Below are positions 52,239 through 61,196 of a stretch of DNA of 64,000 nt, piece by piece. The stretch is from JAXGRD01 sp040766105. GTDB lineage: Bacteria; Bacillota; Clostridia; Peptostreptococcales; Anaerovoracaceae. How positions within the stretch are numbered: the first letter of the stretch is position 1; every line of letters begins with the position of its first letter. The stretch is taken from positions 372,001 to 436,000 of the forward strand of contig JAXGRD010000001.1 of NCBI GenBank assembly GCA_040766105.1, written 5' to 3'. A program made the position numbers and the translations under genes. The notes under the pieces were generated by a model that ran no database searches, was not told where the DNA came from, and saw only the letters and a program-made list of their open reading frames with translations.

Positions 52239-52440
52239 AAAAAAATCCTCGTCTCACAAGAGACGAAGATAGATTCTCCGCGGTACCACTCTTATTGGAT
52301 TCGGCCATCACCGGTTCCCACTCATAAGGTTTTGCTCCGGGGTGAGACACTATCTGCCATCTTACATCCTTCCACCAAACGGATGCTCTCTTTGAAGACG
52401 GTCGTGAATAGCTTATTCCCTTCATCGCAATATAAAGTTA
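52239..52440 (-). promoter_or_regulatory. T-box riboswitch, leucine-type, of the leu operon
   Basis: On the minus strand: the T-box core TGGTACCGCGG (52288-52278) that pairs with the uncharged tRNA end; an upstream stem I region including an AGAGAG motif (52391-52386 area); a likely specifier codon CTC (52346-52344), followed by ACC as usual, which reads Leu; and a terminator CGTCTC/GAGACG (52265-52250) with a 7-U tail (52245-52239). Uncharged tRNA-Leu would stabilise the antiterminator and turn on leuACDB. Confidence 0.92.
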
Positions 52441-52447
52441 CTACCTA

Positions 52448-52477
52448 GTATAGGCGAAGAGGCAAATGTTTGTCAAG
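52448..52477 (-). promoter_or_regulatory. leu operon promoter
   Basis: TTGACA (52477-52472), 18 nt, TATACT (52453-52448), directly upstream of the T-box leader. Confidence 0.8.
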
Positions 52478-52516
52478 AAATATTTGTAGCAACCTTCCTT
52501 TCTCCATGCAAACTCA

Positions 52517-52705
52517 AATTTTAGTTTTACGCACTTTATTTATGGAGAAACTAAAATTCTTCATAAGATGACCCTCTAGATCCTCATCTAAAGGCAAGTT
52601 ATTATGTTGTGAGCCGTTACCAAAGGGAATTTTAGGCCGAAAAAAAGGAAAATTTATCCAATCATTTTAGCTTATGAGCAAAAAATGTGACGAAAACTAA
52701 AATTT
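52517..52705. repeat. Cluster of AATTTTAG motifs in the leu/ilv divergent spacer
   Basis: AATTTTAG occurs at 52517-52524 and 52628-52635, and its reverse complement at 52551-52558 and 52698-52705, alternating in orientation. The first pair extends to 11 bp (AATTTTAGTTT / AAACTAAAATT) and is nested inside TCTCCAT (52501-52507)/ATGGAGA (52542-52548). The AAACTAAAATT form recurs at 52695-52705. The 480-nt spacer is AT-rich and holds no gene; these may be operators. They differ from the CodY consensus. Confidence 0.5.
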
Positions 52706-52808
52706 AAGGCCTGATGCCCATTTCTATATTAAAGGAAGTGCATCGAGAAAACAAAATTTCAAAATAATTGAATATAAACAGTGATCAAAAACAAATAATA
52801 ATAAAAAT

Positions 52809-52828
52809 ATTTGTGGTCAAACACAAAT
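52809..52828. promoter_or_regulatory. Palindrome upstream of the ilvB promoter
   Basis: ATTTGTG (52809-52815), 6-nt spacer, CACAAAT (52822-52828): perfect 7-bp dyad ending 15 nt before the -35. A candidate regulator site; the binding protein is unknown. Confidence 0.45.
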
Positions 52829-52842
52829 GTGAAAGAAAAATA

Positions 52843-52870
52843 TTGACTTATGCTGTATTACGTATATAAT
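52843..52870 (+). promoter_or_regulatory. ilv operon promoter
   Basis: TTGACT (52843-52848), 16 nt, TATAAT (52865-52870), ~50 nt before ilvB. No T-box or leader peptide is seen in the short 5' leader. Confidence 0.7.
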
Positions 52871-52922
52871 TATATCACTTAGCATTTTTACTTTAAAAGA
52901 ATTGAAGAAAGGAGTTAATCGC

Positions 52923-54587
52923 ATGAAATTAACAGGCTCTCAGATCATAGCAGAAATATTGCGAGAACATGATGTAGATACCGTATTCGGCTATCCGGGC
53001 GGAGCTGCTCTTAACGTCTACGATGCTCTATATGAATATCAGGATCAAATTAAACACGTGCTGACTGCCCACGAGCAAGGGGCTGCCCATGCCGCAGACG
53101 GCTATGCGCGTTCCACAGGCAAGACCGGTGTAGTGCTGGCAACCAGCGGACCGGGAGCGACCAACTTGGTTACGGGAATTGCAACGGCATTTATGGACAG
53201 TGTTCCCATGGTTGCCATTACCAGCAACGTACCCGACAGCCTCATCGGCCGCGATGCCTTCCAGGAAATTTGCATCACCGGTGTCACCATGCCCGTGACA
53301 AAGCACAATTTCTTCGTCAACCGGATTGAGGATCTTCCCGGTGCCATGCGCAATGCCTTCCGCATTGCCAACAGCGGCCGTAAGGGTCCGGTTTTGGTGG
53401 ACATTACAAAGGATGTCAGTGCCGCGGTATTGGATTTCAAGCCGGGACAGGGTCCGGAGAAGACGGCGGAACTGCCCAAGACAAACGGTGACGACCTGCA
53501 GAAGGTGGCAGATGTCATCAACAACGCAAAGCGTCCGGTCATCTATTTCGGAGGCGGTGTTCCCATTTCCAATGCGGAAAGAGAATTGAACGAACTGATC
53601 GAAAAGTCGGATATTCCGGCCACCTATACTTTGATGGCAGCCGGATCCATCAGCTACAACAACCCCAAGAACATGGGACTCATTGGCATGCACGGAACCA
53701 TTGCAGCCAATACATCCATCGATAAGGCGGATGTACTCATTGCACTGGGCACAAGGTTCAGCGACAGAGTTGCCTTGAACCCCAGCAAGTTCGCTAAAAA
53801 AGCCACCAAGATTCAAGTGGATATCGACAAGAGCGAAATCAACAAGAACGTTACGGTGGATTATGAGTTTGTCAGTGATGTAAAGGACTTCCTTTCCAAG
53901 CTGTTACCTCTCATTGAAAAGAAGGAGAGAAAAGAGTGGGTGGAAGAAGTGGGCAAACTGAAGAGGACCACCGGCGACGTAAAGTGCAAGGGTTCCGACC
54001 TTCACCCCAGCGATGTGGTGAGATCGGTCTGTGAAATGACCGACAAGGAAACCATATATGTAACGGACGTAGGCCAGCACCAGATGTGGGCAGCCCAGTA
54101 TCTTCACCATACCAAGACCAAGCGCTTCATCACCAGCGGCGGTCTGGGAACCATGGGGTTTGGGTACGGCGCAGCCATCGGTGCACAGATTGGCAATCCG
54201 GACAAGAGAGTCATCCACTTTACGGGAGACGGATCCTTCCACATGAACCTGAACGAAGCGTGCACCGCGGTCAGCGAGAGTCTTCCCATTATTACCATCA
54301 TCATGAACAACCACGTACTGGGGATGGTATACCAGTGGCAGAATTCTTTCTACGGAAGAAGATTCAGCGGAACCACACCGGAGCGCAAGACCGACTTCGT
54401 CAAGCTGGCGGAAGGTTTTGGAGCAAAGGGTTTCCACGCCGCCAACCCGGAAGAGTTCCAGGATGCATTCCGCAAGGCGCTGAAGGAAGAGGGTCCCGTG
54501 TGGATTGAGTGTGAAATTGGCTGCGAAGAGAGAGTTCTTCCCATGATTCCCGGTGGCGGAACAGTGGAAGATATGATCATAGGATAG
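52923..54587 (+). CDS. ilvB: Acetolactate synthase large (catalytic) subunit
   Basis: 554 aa. TPP- and FAD-dependent condensation of pyruvate in valine, leucine and isoleucine synthesis. Motifs: VFGYPGGAALNVYDAL, catalytic Glu in TAHEQGAAHAADGYAR, and TPP/Mg binding GDGSFHMN...NNH. I choose ATG 52923 (MKLTGSQIIAEIL): AAAGGAG lies ~8 nt upstream; the open extension to 52902 overlaps that site. First gene of ilvBNCD, 12 nt before ilvN. Confidence 0.96.
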   Translation: MKLTGSQIIAEILREHDVDTVFGYPGGAALNVYDALYEYQDQIKHVLTAHEQGAAHAADGYARSTGKTGVVLATSGPGATNLVTGIATAFMDSVPMVAITSNVPDSLIGRDAFQEICITGVTMPVTKHNFFVNRIEDLPGAMRNAFRIANSGRKGPVLVDITKDVSAAVLDFKPGQGPEKTAELPKTNGDDLQKVADVINNAKRPVIYFGGGVPISNAERELNELIEKSDIPATYTLMAAGSISYNNPKNMGLIGMHGTIAANTSIDKADVLIALGTRFSDRVALNPSKFAKKATKIQVDIDKSEINKNVTVDYEFVSDVKDFLSKLLPLIEKKERKEWVEEVGKLKRTTGDVKCKGSDLHPSDVVRSVCEMTDKETIYVTDVGQHQMWAAQYLHHTKTKRFITSGGLGTMGFGYGAAIGAQIGNPDKRVIHFTGDGSFHMNLNEACTAVSESLPIITIIMNNHVLGMVYQWQNSFYGRRFSGTTPERKTDFVKLAEGFGAKGFHAANPEEFQDAFRKALKEEGPVWIECEIGCEERVLPMIPGGGTVEDMIIG

Positions 54588-54599
54588 GAGGAGAGGGAT

Positions 54600-55091
54600 A
54601 TGGCATTGCAGAGAGAAGTCATCAGTATTTTCGTTGACAACCAGGCCAACGTTTTGACCAGGATTGTCAGCCTTTTCGGGAGAAGAGGATTCAACATCGA
54701 TTCCTTGACCGTATCGGCTACCAACGATCCCGCTATTTCCAGAATCACGGTGGTGTTCAACGGCAACGAACAGAGCATCGCACAGATTTTGACCCAGACG
54801 GAAAAACTGGAAGTGGTGAAATCCATCTTCCCATTGGAGCCGGGAGACAGCCTCTTTAGAGAGTTGCTCCTCTTGAAGGTAAAGGTGGACAAGGAGAGCC
54901 GCACCGGTGTTCGAGAAATTACGGACATCTACAGAGGTAAAATAATTGATCTTTCCAAAGAAAGTATGATTATAGAAATGACAGGTGAACCCGCAAAACT
55001 GGACGCATTTATGGAGATGCTTTCCTGCTACGATATTGTAGAGGTGTGCAGAACCGGAATGACGGCAATGGGTAGAGGCTGGTCAGAGTAA
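54600..55091 (+). CDS. ilvN: Acetolactate synthase small (regulatory) subunit
   Basis: 163 aa. N-terminal ACT domain (QREVISIFVDNQANVLTRIVSLFGRRGFNIDSLTV) that binds valine for feedback control, and the C-terminal ALS_ss domain. Sits between the catalytic subunit and ilvC, as usual. Also called ilvH; a gene name cannot be told apart by sequence alone. Confidence 0.95.
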   Translation: MALQREVISIFVDNQANVLTRIVSLFGRRGFNIDSLTVSATNDPAISRITVVFNGNEQSIAQILTQTEKLEVVKSIFPLEPGDSLFRELLLLKVKVDKESRTGVREITDIYRGKIIDLSKESMIIEMTGEPAKLDAFMEMLSCYDIVEVCRTGMTAMGRGWSE

Positions 55092-55124
55092 CAGTGGCCG
55101 GAGACGGCAGAAAAGGAGTAAGAA

Positions 55125-56120
55125 ATGGTAAACAAGTATTATGATCAGGATTGTAACTTAGGACTGCTGGACGGCAAGACCGTAGCGATTATCGGATTCG
55201 GTAGCCAGGGTCATGCCCACGCACAGAACCTGAAGGACAGCGGTGTCAACGTAGTGGTAGGATTGAGATCCGACTCCAAGAGCGCCCAGTCTGCAAGAGA
55301 TGCGGGCCTGGAAGTTATGGACGTGGAATCCGCAGCGAAGAAAGGTAACCTGGTAATGATGCTGGTTCCCGATGAGTTGGCGGCAGAAATCTATGAAACA
55401 CAGGTAGCTCCCCACATGAAGGAAGGGGATGTCCTCATGTTTGCACACGGTTTCAACATCCACTTTAACCTGATCAAGCCGGCGGAAGACCTAGATGTCA
55501 TCATGGTTGCTCCCAAGGGACCGGGACATACTGTTAGAAGCCAGTACTTGGAAGGCAAGGGCGTTCCCAGCCTGATCGCTGTTCAGCAGGACAAGTCCGG
55601 TAAGGCGAAGGATATTGCACTGGCATACGCATGTGGCATCGGTGCAGGCAGAGCGGGAATCCTGGAGACGACTTATCAGGAAGAGACGGAAACGGACCTC
55701 TTCGGTGAGCAGGCAGTTCTCTGCGGCGGTGTGACCGAGCTGATGAAGGCCGGATTTGATACCTTGGTGGAAGCCGGATACGAGCCTGAAATGGCATACT
55801 TTGAGTGTGTTCACGAAACAAAGCTCATCGTTGACTTAATCAACAGCGGCGGTTTCGAAATGATGAGAAAGTCCGTCTCCAACACAGCGGAATACGGCGA
55901 CTACTACGCAGGAAAGAAGGTCATTGGCAAGGAAACAAGAGAAGCCATGAAGGACATCCTAGCGAATATCCAATCCGGTGGTTTTGCAAGCGAATTTGTA
56001 ACAGAGATGTCTGCCGGACGCCAGGCAACCTTCCTGACCACTCGTCAGAAGGAAAGCGAGCACCTCCTTTGCACTACCGGTCAGGAACTTCGAAAGATGA
56101 TGAGCTGGCTGAAGAAATAA
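55125..56120 (+). CDS. ilvC: Ketol-acid reductoisomerase
   Basis: 331 aa, class I enzyme. NADPH-binding GFGSQGHAHAQNLKDSG with RSDSKS as the specificity loop; KGPGHTVRSQY and the C-terminal catalytic region with ETETDLFGEQAVLCGG and the metal-binding Glu/Asp. Converts acetolactate or acetohydroxybutyrate to the dihydroxy acids. Confidence 0.97.
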   Translation: MVNKYYDQDCNLGLLDGKTVAIIGFGSQGHAHAQNLKDSGVNVVVGLRSDSKSAQSARDAGLEVMDVESAAKKGNLVMMLVPDELAAEIYETQVAPHMKEGDVLMFAHGFNIHFNLIKPAEDLDVIMVAPKGPGHTVRSQYLEGKGVPSLIAVQQDKSGKAKDIALAYACGIGAGRAGILETTYQEETETDLFGEQAVLCGGVTELMKAGFDTLVEAGYEPEMAYFECVHETKLIVDLINSGGFEMMRKSVSNTAEYGDYYAGKKVIGKETREAMKDILANIQSGGFASEFVTEMSAGRQATFLTTRQKESEHLLCTTGQELRKMMSWLKK

Positions 56121-56131
56121 GAGGTACTTTC

Positions 56132-57796
56132 ATGACGAAGAGAAGTGATAAGGTTACCCTCGGTGTAGAACGCGCTCCCATGCGGAGCCTGTTCTATGCC
56201 ATGGGGTATACCCGTGAAGAACTGGATTGGCCGCTGATCGGTGTGGTCAACGCCCACAGCGAAATCGTTCCGGGACATTTTCATTTGGATAAAATTACAG
56301 AAGCGGTAAAGGCGGGTGTCCGCATGGCAGGAGGAACCCCCATTGAGGTGCCTTCCATCGGGGTCTGCGACGGTATCGCCATGGGTCACGAGGGGATGAA
56401 GTACTCCCTAGCAAGCCGTGAATTAATTGCCGACAGCGTGGAGACCATGGCAATGGCCCACATGTTTGACGGTCTGGTTTTGGTCCCCAACTGCGATAAG
56501 ATCGTACCCGGCATGATCATGGGTGCGGTGAGAATCAATATTCCCACTGTGGTCTGCTCCGGCGGCCCCATGATGGCCGGTCTATCCGATGGGGAAGAAG
56601 TGAGCCTGTCCAAGATTTTTGAAGCGGTAGGCGCTCGAAAGGCGGACATAATCGACGATGATGCCTTGATGGAAATCGAGCAAGGGGTTTGCCCCGGATG
56701 CGGATCCTGTGCCGGCATGTACACGGCAAACAGCATGAACTGTCTGTCGGAAGCCATCGGCATTGCACTTCCCGGTAACGGCACCATTCCTGCTGTTCAT
56801 AGCGGAAGAGTTCGCCTGGCAAAGGAAGCCGGTATGGCAATCATGAATCTGGTGGAAAAGGATATCAAAGCCAGAGACATTATCAACGAAAAATCCATCC
56901 GCAACGCCCTCGCCTGTGATATGGCACTGGGCTGCTCCTCCAACAGCGTTCTTCACCTGCTTGCCATTGCATCGGAAGCGGGGATTGATGTGGATTTGGA
57001 AATGTTTAACGAGTTTTCCGCAAAGGTTCCCAACCTGTGCCACCTAGCACCGGCAGGAGACGCCCACATGCAGGACCTCTTCGTGGCGGGAGGCTTGCAA
57101 GCCGTCCTCAACGAGCTGGACAAGAAGGGCTTTGTAGACAAGAGTCTCATAACCGCATCGGGAAAAACCGTGGGGGAAAACATTGAAGGCAAGGCAGTCA
57201 AGAACTACGACATCATCAGGCCCATCGACAAACCCTACAGTGAAACCGGCGGCATCGCCATTCTTTGGGGCAACATCGCCAAGGACGGATGCGTGGTGAA
57301 GAGAAGTGCCGTGGATCCCTCCATGCTGGTTCACAGCGGACCGGCAAGAGTATTTGACAGTGAAGATGACGCCATTGCCGCCATCTACGCCGGAAAAATC
57401 GTAGAAGGAGACGTGGTAGTCATTCGATATGAAGGACCCAAGGGCGGACCGGGCATGAGAGAGATGCTCAACCCCACCAGCGCTCTTGCGGGGATGAAGC
57501 TGGACAAGACCGTTGCCCTCATTACAGACGGGCGCTTTAGCGGTGCCAGCAGAGGAGCCTCCATTGGACACGTATGTCCCGAGGCGGCGGCTTGCGGAGA
57601 GATCGCAATGATTGAAGAGGGAGATATTATCGACATCGATATCCCTGCCTCCAAAATCAACGTGCGCCTCACCGACGAAGAGTTGGCGGAGCGAGGCAAG
57701 TCCTGTCAGATTCTGCCTCCCAGAGTGACCAAGGGTTGGTTGGCAAGATACAGCAGAAACGTAACCGGCGCCAACAAGGGAGCCGTAATGGAGTAA
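56132..57796 (+). CDS. ilvD: Dihydroxy-acid dehydratase
   Basis: 554 aa. Fe-S dehydratase giving the 2-keto acids of valine and isoleucine. Cys ligands: PNCDKIVPGMIMG and CPGCGSCAGMYTANSMN; GVCDGIAMGHEGM lies near the N-terminus, and TDGRFSGASRGASIGH near the C-terminus. ATG 56132 (MTKRSDKVT) after AGAGG is preferred over an open extension reaching into ilvC. Confidence 0.96.
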   Translation: MTKRSDKVTLGVERAPMRSLFYAMGYTREELDWPLIGVVNAHSEIVPGHFHLDKITEAVKAGVRMAGGTPIEVPSIGVCDGIAMGHEGMKYSLASRELIADSVETMAMAHMFDGLVLVPNCDKIVPGMIMGAVRINIPTVVCSGGPMMAGLSDGEEVSLSKIFEAVGARKADIIDDDALMEIEQGVCPGCGSCAGMYTANSMNCLSEAIGIALPGNGTIPAVHSGRVRLAKEAGMAIMNLVEKDIKARDIINEKSIRNALACDMALGCSSNSVLHLLAIASEAGIDVDLEMFNEFSAKVPNLCHLAPAGDAHMQDLFVAGGLQAVLNELDKKGFVDKSLITASGKTVGENIEGKAVKNYDIIRPIDKPYSETGGIAILWGNIAKDGCVVKRSAVDPSMLVHSGPARVFDSEDDAIAAIYAGKIVEGDVVVIRYEGPKGGPGMREMLNPTSALAGMKLDKTVALITDGRFSGASRGASIGHVCPEAAACGEIAMIEEGDIIDIDIPASKINVRLTDEELAERGKSCQILPPRVTKGWLARYSRNVTGANKGAVME

Positions 57797-57799
57797 CCA

Positions 57800-58786
57800 A
57801 TGGAAGAAGTACGAAACAATATTTTTATGGTGAAGGTTCCTCTTCCCGGTAGCCCTCTCAGAGAGGTGAACAGCTACATTATTCGGGGCCGGGGAAAAAA
57901 CCTTCTCATCGATGTAGGTTTCAATACTGACGAAAGTGAAAAGGCATTGCGAGATGCCTTTTTACAGTTGGGTTTGAAATGGGAAGAGACAGACATCTTT
58001 CTCACCCATCTTCACGCCGACCACACCGGCTGTATCGAAAGACTGAAGGGGGAATGCGGGAAGATTTATATCGGCGACTACGACGGCAGAGACGTAAACA
58101 CCATGATGATGGATGATTACTGGGAAAAGGACATGTCCACCCAGAAACACATGGGCATTCCCAAGGGAGAAGAGCTTTACTACCAGGACCACCCGGCATA
58201 CCGGGGCGGTGTCACAGAGCCGGTGAACTCTACTTTGGCTGTAGACGGAGAAGAGCTTGAGGTGTGGGATTATTCCTTCCGAATCATCGACTTGAGCGGC
58301 CATACACCCGGCGGAAAGGGTCTGTATGAGCCGGATGGAAAGTTTTTGTTCTGTGGGGATCACATCATTCAAAAGATTACCCCTAACATCACTGCTTGGG
58401 ACAGGAAGAAGGACTATTTGGGCCTCTTCATGGAGAACTTAAAAAAGGTTCGGGAGATGGACATTGAAACCGTCTATTCCGGTCATCGAGCGGTGATTAC
58501 GGACCATCGCACCCGCGTAGATCAGCTACTTGCTCACCATCACCGCCGCCTGGATCGAATTATTGAACTGTTGACGGAGGGTGAAAAGACAATCTATCAG
58601 GTGGCCTTAGGTGTGCAATGGGATTTTGCAGGGGGCTACTATGGGGACTTTCCTCCGGAACAGAAGTGGTTTGCGGGAGATGAAGTCTTTGCCCATCTGG
58701 AGCATCTGAAAGCCATCGGCAAGGTGGACTATGGGGAAGATGAGACCGGTACTTGGCACTTTTTCTGCACAAATCGCTTAATTTAG
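57800..58786 (+). CDS. MBL-fold metallo-hydrolase
   Basis: 328 aa. Metallo-beta-lactamase fold: THLHADHTG (His70, His72, Asp74, His75), DLSGHTPGG (third His), FCGDHII (Asp) and YSGHRAVI. The extra C-terminal ~90 residues look like a winged-helix segment (LLTEGEKTIYQVALGVQW), as in RNase Z-like and glyoxalase II-like MBL proteins (LACTB2 group). Starts 3 nt after ilvD, so co-transcribed; role in the operon unknown. Overlaps the convergent DUF815 gene by 4 nt. Confidence 0.85.
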   Translation: MEEVRNNIFMVKVPLPGSPLREVNSYIIRGRGKNLLIDVGFNTDESEKALRDAFLQLGLKWEETDIFLTHLHADHTGCIERLKGECGKIYIGDYDGRDVNTMMMDDYWEKDMSTQKHMGIPKGEELYYQDHPAYRGGVTEPVNSTLAVDGEELEVWDYSFRIIDLSGHTPGGKGLYEPDGKFLFCGDHIIQKITPNITAWDRKKDYLGLFMENLKKVREMDIETVYSGHRAVITDHRTRVDQLLAHHHRRLDRIIELLTEGEKTIYQVALGVQWDFAGGYYGDFPPEQKWFAGDEVFAHLEHLKAIGKVDYGEDETGTWHFFCTNRLI

Positions 58787-60012
58787 ATTCCGATTTTCTG
58801 CAGTTCGATGAACTGTTTGGCGGTTCGGGGTGTCCGGCCGCTGGTGCGAATGGCGTGGGCCTCTGCCTTGCGGTGGAGGTCTTCCCACCAAAGCGAGGCA
58901 TCTTCCTGGGGAACCAGGCCGTACTGCATGGCCAGGGCATCCACGATGTCCAGGTAGACGTCCTTGTCCGGTTTCTGGAAGGTGACGGTAAGACCGAAGC
59001 GAGCGGCCAAGCTCATGGTTTCTTGGAGGGTATCGCTGAGGTGTATTTCATCACCGTCTCTTTGGGACGCCGTCTCCTTTAACAGATGTCGCCGATTGCT
59101 GGTGGCATAGATGGCCATGTTGTCCCCGTGGACGGAAACGCTGCCTTCTAGGATTGCCTTCAAGGCCGAAAAGTTGTCGTCGTTCTTGGAGAAACTCAAA
59201 TCGTCTATAAACAATATAAAGTGAAGGGGGTTTTCCGATAACTCTTCGATGATGGCAGGCAGCTCGTAGAGCTGATTTTTTTTCACTTCTACCAAGCGAA
59301 GGCCTCTGTCTGCATATCGATTTGCAATGGCCTTGATGGTGGAACTCTTTCCGGTACCGGCATCACCATAGAGAAGCACATTGCTGGCACCTTCGCCGGA
59401 AAGGAGTGCCTCGGTATTCCGGATGACCAAATCCTTCTCCCTTTGATAGCCGTACAAATCCTCCAGCTTTTGGCGATCCGGGTACTTCACCGGCTCCAAC
59501 TGACGATTCTTCACTATAAAGGTGGTGTACTTGGCAAAGATGCCGTAGCCTGTCTGAGAAAGATTGGCCAGCTTTGACTCATACCGCTCTTGAAGATTGC
59601 ATCCATTGCCATTGTCCCAAGAGGGAAGAAAGCCGTCGTAGCCGATGGCGATTTTTACTCGATCGGGGGTCAAGGCGCAGAGTTCCTCCAACAGGCGGAG
59701 TTCTTCTTGTAGGCTGTCCTCAACAGAGGGGGAAATTCCTTTCCCTGCCGCCCTTCTCCGGATATAGAAGTTCTCGTCTTCCACCAGTATTTTAGCGATG
59801 TAATCGGATAGGTTGGGGGTCACTTCGTAGAGGGAGGCCACAAAGTCGCCATAGGCGGAAACGGCTTCCCGAATATCTTCCCCCTCATCAGCCAGCCACA
59901 GAAGTCTCTGTAGCTTAGAAACCACCGGATCCGTTAGTATCCTGCGGAAAATCGTCAAGGTGTCCAGTCTGGTGCTCAGGCCTGAAAGTGGCTTGCTGGA
60001 TCGGATTCCCAT
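58783..60012 (-). CDS. DUF815-family AAA+-like ATPase
   Basis: 409 aa. The N-terminal half is helical and variable; the C-terminal half is a P-loop ATPase with Walker A LLYGDAGTGKSSTIKAI, Walker B FILFIDDLSF and sensor region AIYATSNRRHL. This matches the DUF815 family of uncharacterised ATPases. ATG 60012 (MGIRSSKP) is 2 nt after the ilvE stop, with TAGGAG inside the ilvE end; an in-frame ATG at 60033 is less likely. Co-transcribed with ilvE; no function is known to me. Confidence 0.83.
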   Translation of the reverse strand: MGIRSSKPLSGLSTRLDTLTIFRRILTDPVVSKLQRLLWLADEGEDIREAVSAYGDFVASLYEVTPNLSDYIAKILVEDENFYIRRRAAGKGISPSVEDSLQEELRLLEELCALTPDRVKIAIGYDGFLPSWDNGNGCNLQERYESKLANLSQTGYGIFAKYTTFIVKNRQLEPVKYPDRQKLEDLYGYQREKDLVIRNTEALLSGEGASNVLLYGDAGTGKSSTIKAIANRYADRGLRLVEVKKNQLYELPAIIEELSENPLHFILFIDDLSFSKNDDNFSALKAILEGSVSVHGDNMAIYATSNRRHLLKETASQRDGDEIHLSDTLQETMSLAARFGLTVTFQKPDKDVYLDIVDALAMQYGLVPQEDASLWWEDLHRKAEAHAIRTSGRTPRTAKQFIELQKIGI

Positions 60013-60014
60013 AC

Positions 60015-61079
60015 CTATACTCCTACTACCCATCCGTAGGGATCCGCCAAGTGACCGGTCTGTATCCCGCTGAGGGTGTCATATAACTTTTGCGCGATGG
60101 GGCCGATGGCACCACCGTGAATCACGATGCGTTCTCCCATATAGGACAGCTCTCCGACAGGCGAGATGACAGCGGCAGTTCCGGAGGCAAAGACTTCTGT
60201 CAAACGACCTGTCTTGGCTGCTTCAAAGACCTCATCGATGGTTATTTTTCGCTCAGAGACCTTGTATCCCTCGTCCTTCAACAGGTGGATGACGGAATCT
60301 CTGGTAATGCCGGGAAGAATGGTGCCGTCTAAGGGTGCGGTGATGACCTCGTCGTCAATAACGAAGAATGCGTTGGAAGTACCGATTTCTTCCACATATT
60401 TTCTCTCCACGCCGTCCAGCCAAAGAATCTGTTCAAATCCTTTTTCGTAGGCAAGAGTCTGTGCTTTGAGGCCGCAAGCGTAGTTTCCGCCGCACTTGGC
60501 TTCGCCTGTTCCCCCTTTGGTGGCGCGGACGAATTGGTCCTCCACGTAGAGCTTAGTGGGTGTCAAGCCGCCGGGATAGTAAGGCCCTACGGGGCTGAGG
60601 ATGATGATAAACAGATAGTTCTTGGAAGCGCGGACACCAAGGAATGGCTCCGTTGCAATGATGAAGGGGCGAATATATAGCGCGGTTCCTTCTTTTTCCG
60701 GAATCCAGTCGGCGTCGGTTGCAACCAAAGCCTTGACCGCTTCCACATATAGGTCTTCATCGATGAAGGGAATGCAAAGTCGATCGTTGGTGAGGTTGGT
60801 TCGCTTGGCGTTCATATCCGGACGGAAAAGCTGTATCTTCCCCTCCGGCGTCTTATATGCCTTTAATCCTTCGAACATTTCTTGGCCGTAATGGAAAACC
60901 ACCGCTGCCGGGTCCAAGGACAAGGGTGCATAGGGTACAATTCTGCCATCGTGCCATCCTTCCCCTTCGTCATAGTTCATGATGAACATGTGGTCGGTAA
61001 ATATTTGTCCGAATGCCAAGTTATTTGGATCCGGTTTTTCTTTGGGTTGGGTTGTCTTTTCAAATGTAAAATTACTCAT
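60015..61079 (-). CDS. ilvE: Branched-chain amino acid aminotransferase
   Basis: 354 aa, fold-type IV PLP enzyme of the longer BCAT group (HYGQEMFEGLKAYKTPEGKIQLFRPD). PLP-Lys is in GEAKCGGNYA; EEIGTSNAFFVIDD and LPGITRDSVI are further markers. Catalyses the last step to Leu, Ile and Val, completing the ilv/leu set in this window. GAGGAGG ribosome binding site and its own promoter. Confidence 0.95.
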   Translation of the reverse strand: MSNFTFEKTTQPKEKPDPNNLAFGQIFTDHMFIMNYDEGEGWHDGRIVPYAPLSLDPAAVVFHYGQEMFEGLKAYKTPEGKIQLFRPDMNAKRTNLTNDRLCIPFIDEDLYVEAVKALVATDADWIPEKEGTALYIRPFIIATEPFLGVRASKNYLFIIILSPVGPYYPGGLTPTKLYVEDQFVRATKGGTGEAKCGGNYACGLKAQTLAYEKGFEQILWLDGVERKYVEEIGTSNAFFVIDDEVITAPLDGTILPGITRDSVIHLLKDEGYKVSERKITIDEVFEAAKTGRLTEVFASGTAAVISPVGELSYMGERIVIHGGAIGPIAQKLYDTLSGIQTGHLADPYGWVVGV

Positions 61080-61105
61080 AGTATCCTCCTCGATGTATTG
61101 CTATT

Positions 61106-61134
61106 ATTCTATTCCCCCCGGGCTTGCCTGTCAA
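61106..61134 (-). promoter_or_regulatory. ilvE promoter
   Basis: TTGACA (61134-61129), 17 nt GC-rich spacer, TAGAAT (61111-61106) on the minus strand, ~27 nt before the start. No leader element fits in this short distance. Confidence 0.8.
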
Positions 61135-61196
61135 TGGAAGGGCGGGGATTTCAGACAAATTTGGTTCTATGGGATAGGCTATGGATGGAGGGTGGA

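Noticed and set aside
52501..52900. CodY-binding box upstream of ilvB
   Set aside because: AATTTTAG repeats are similar in composition, but no site approaches AATTTTCWGAAAATT closely enough.
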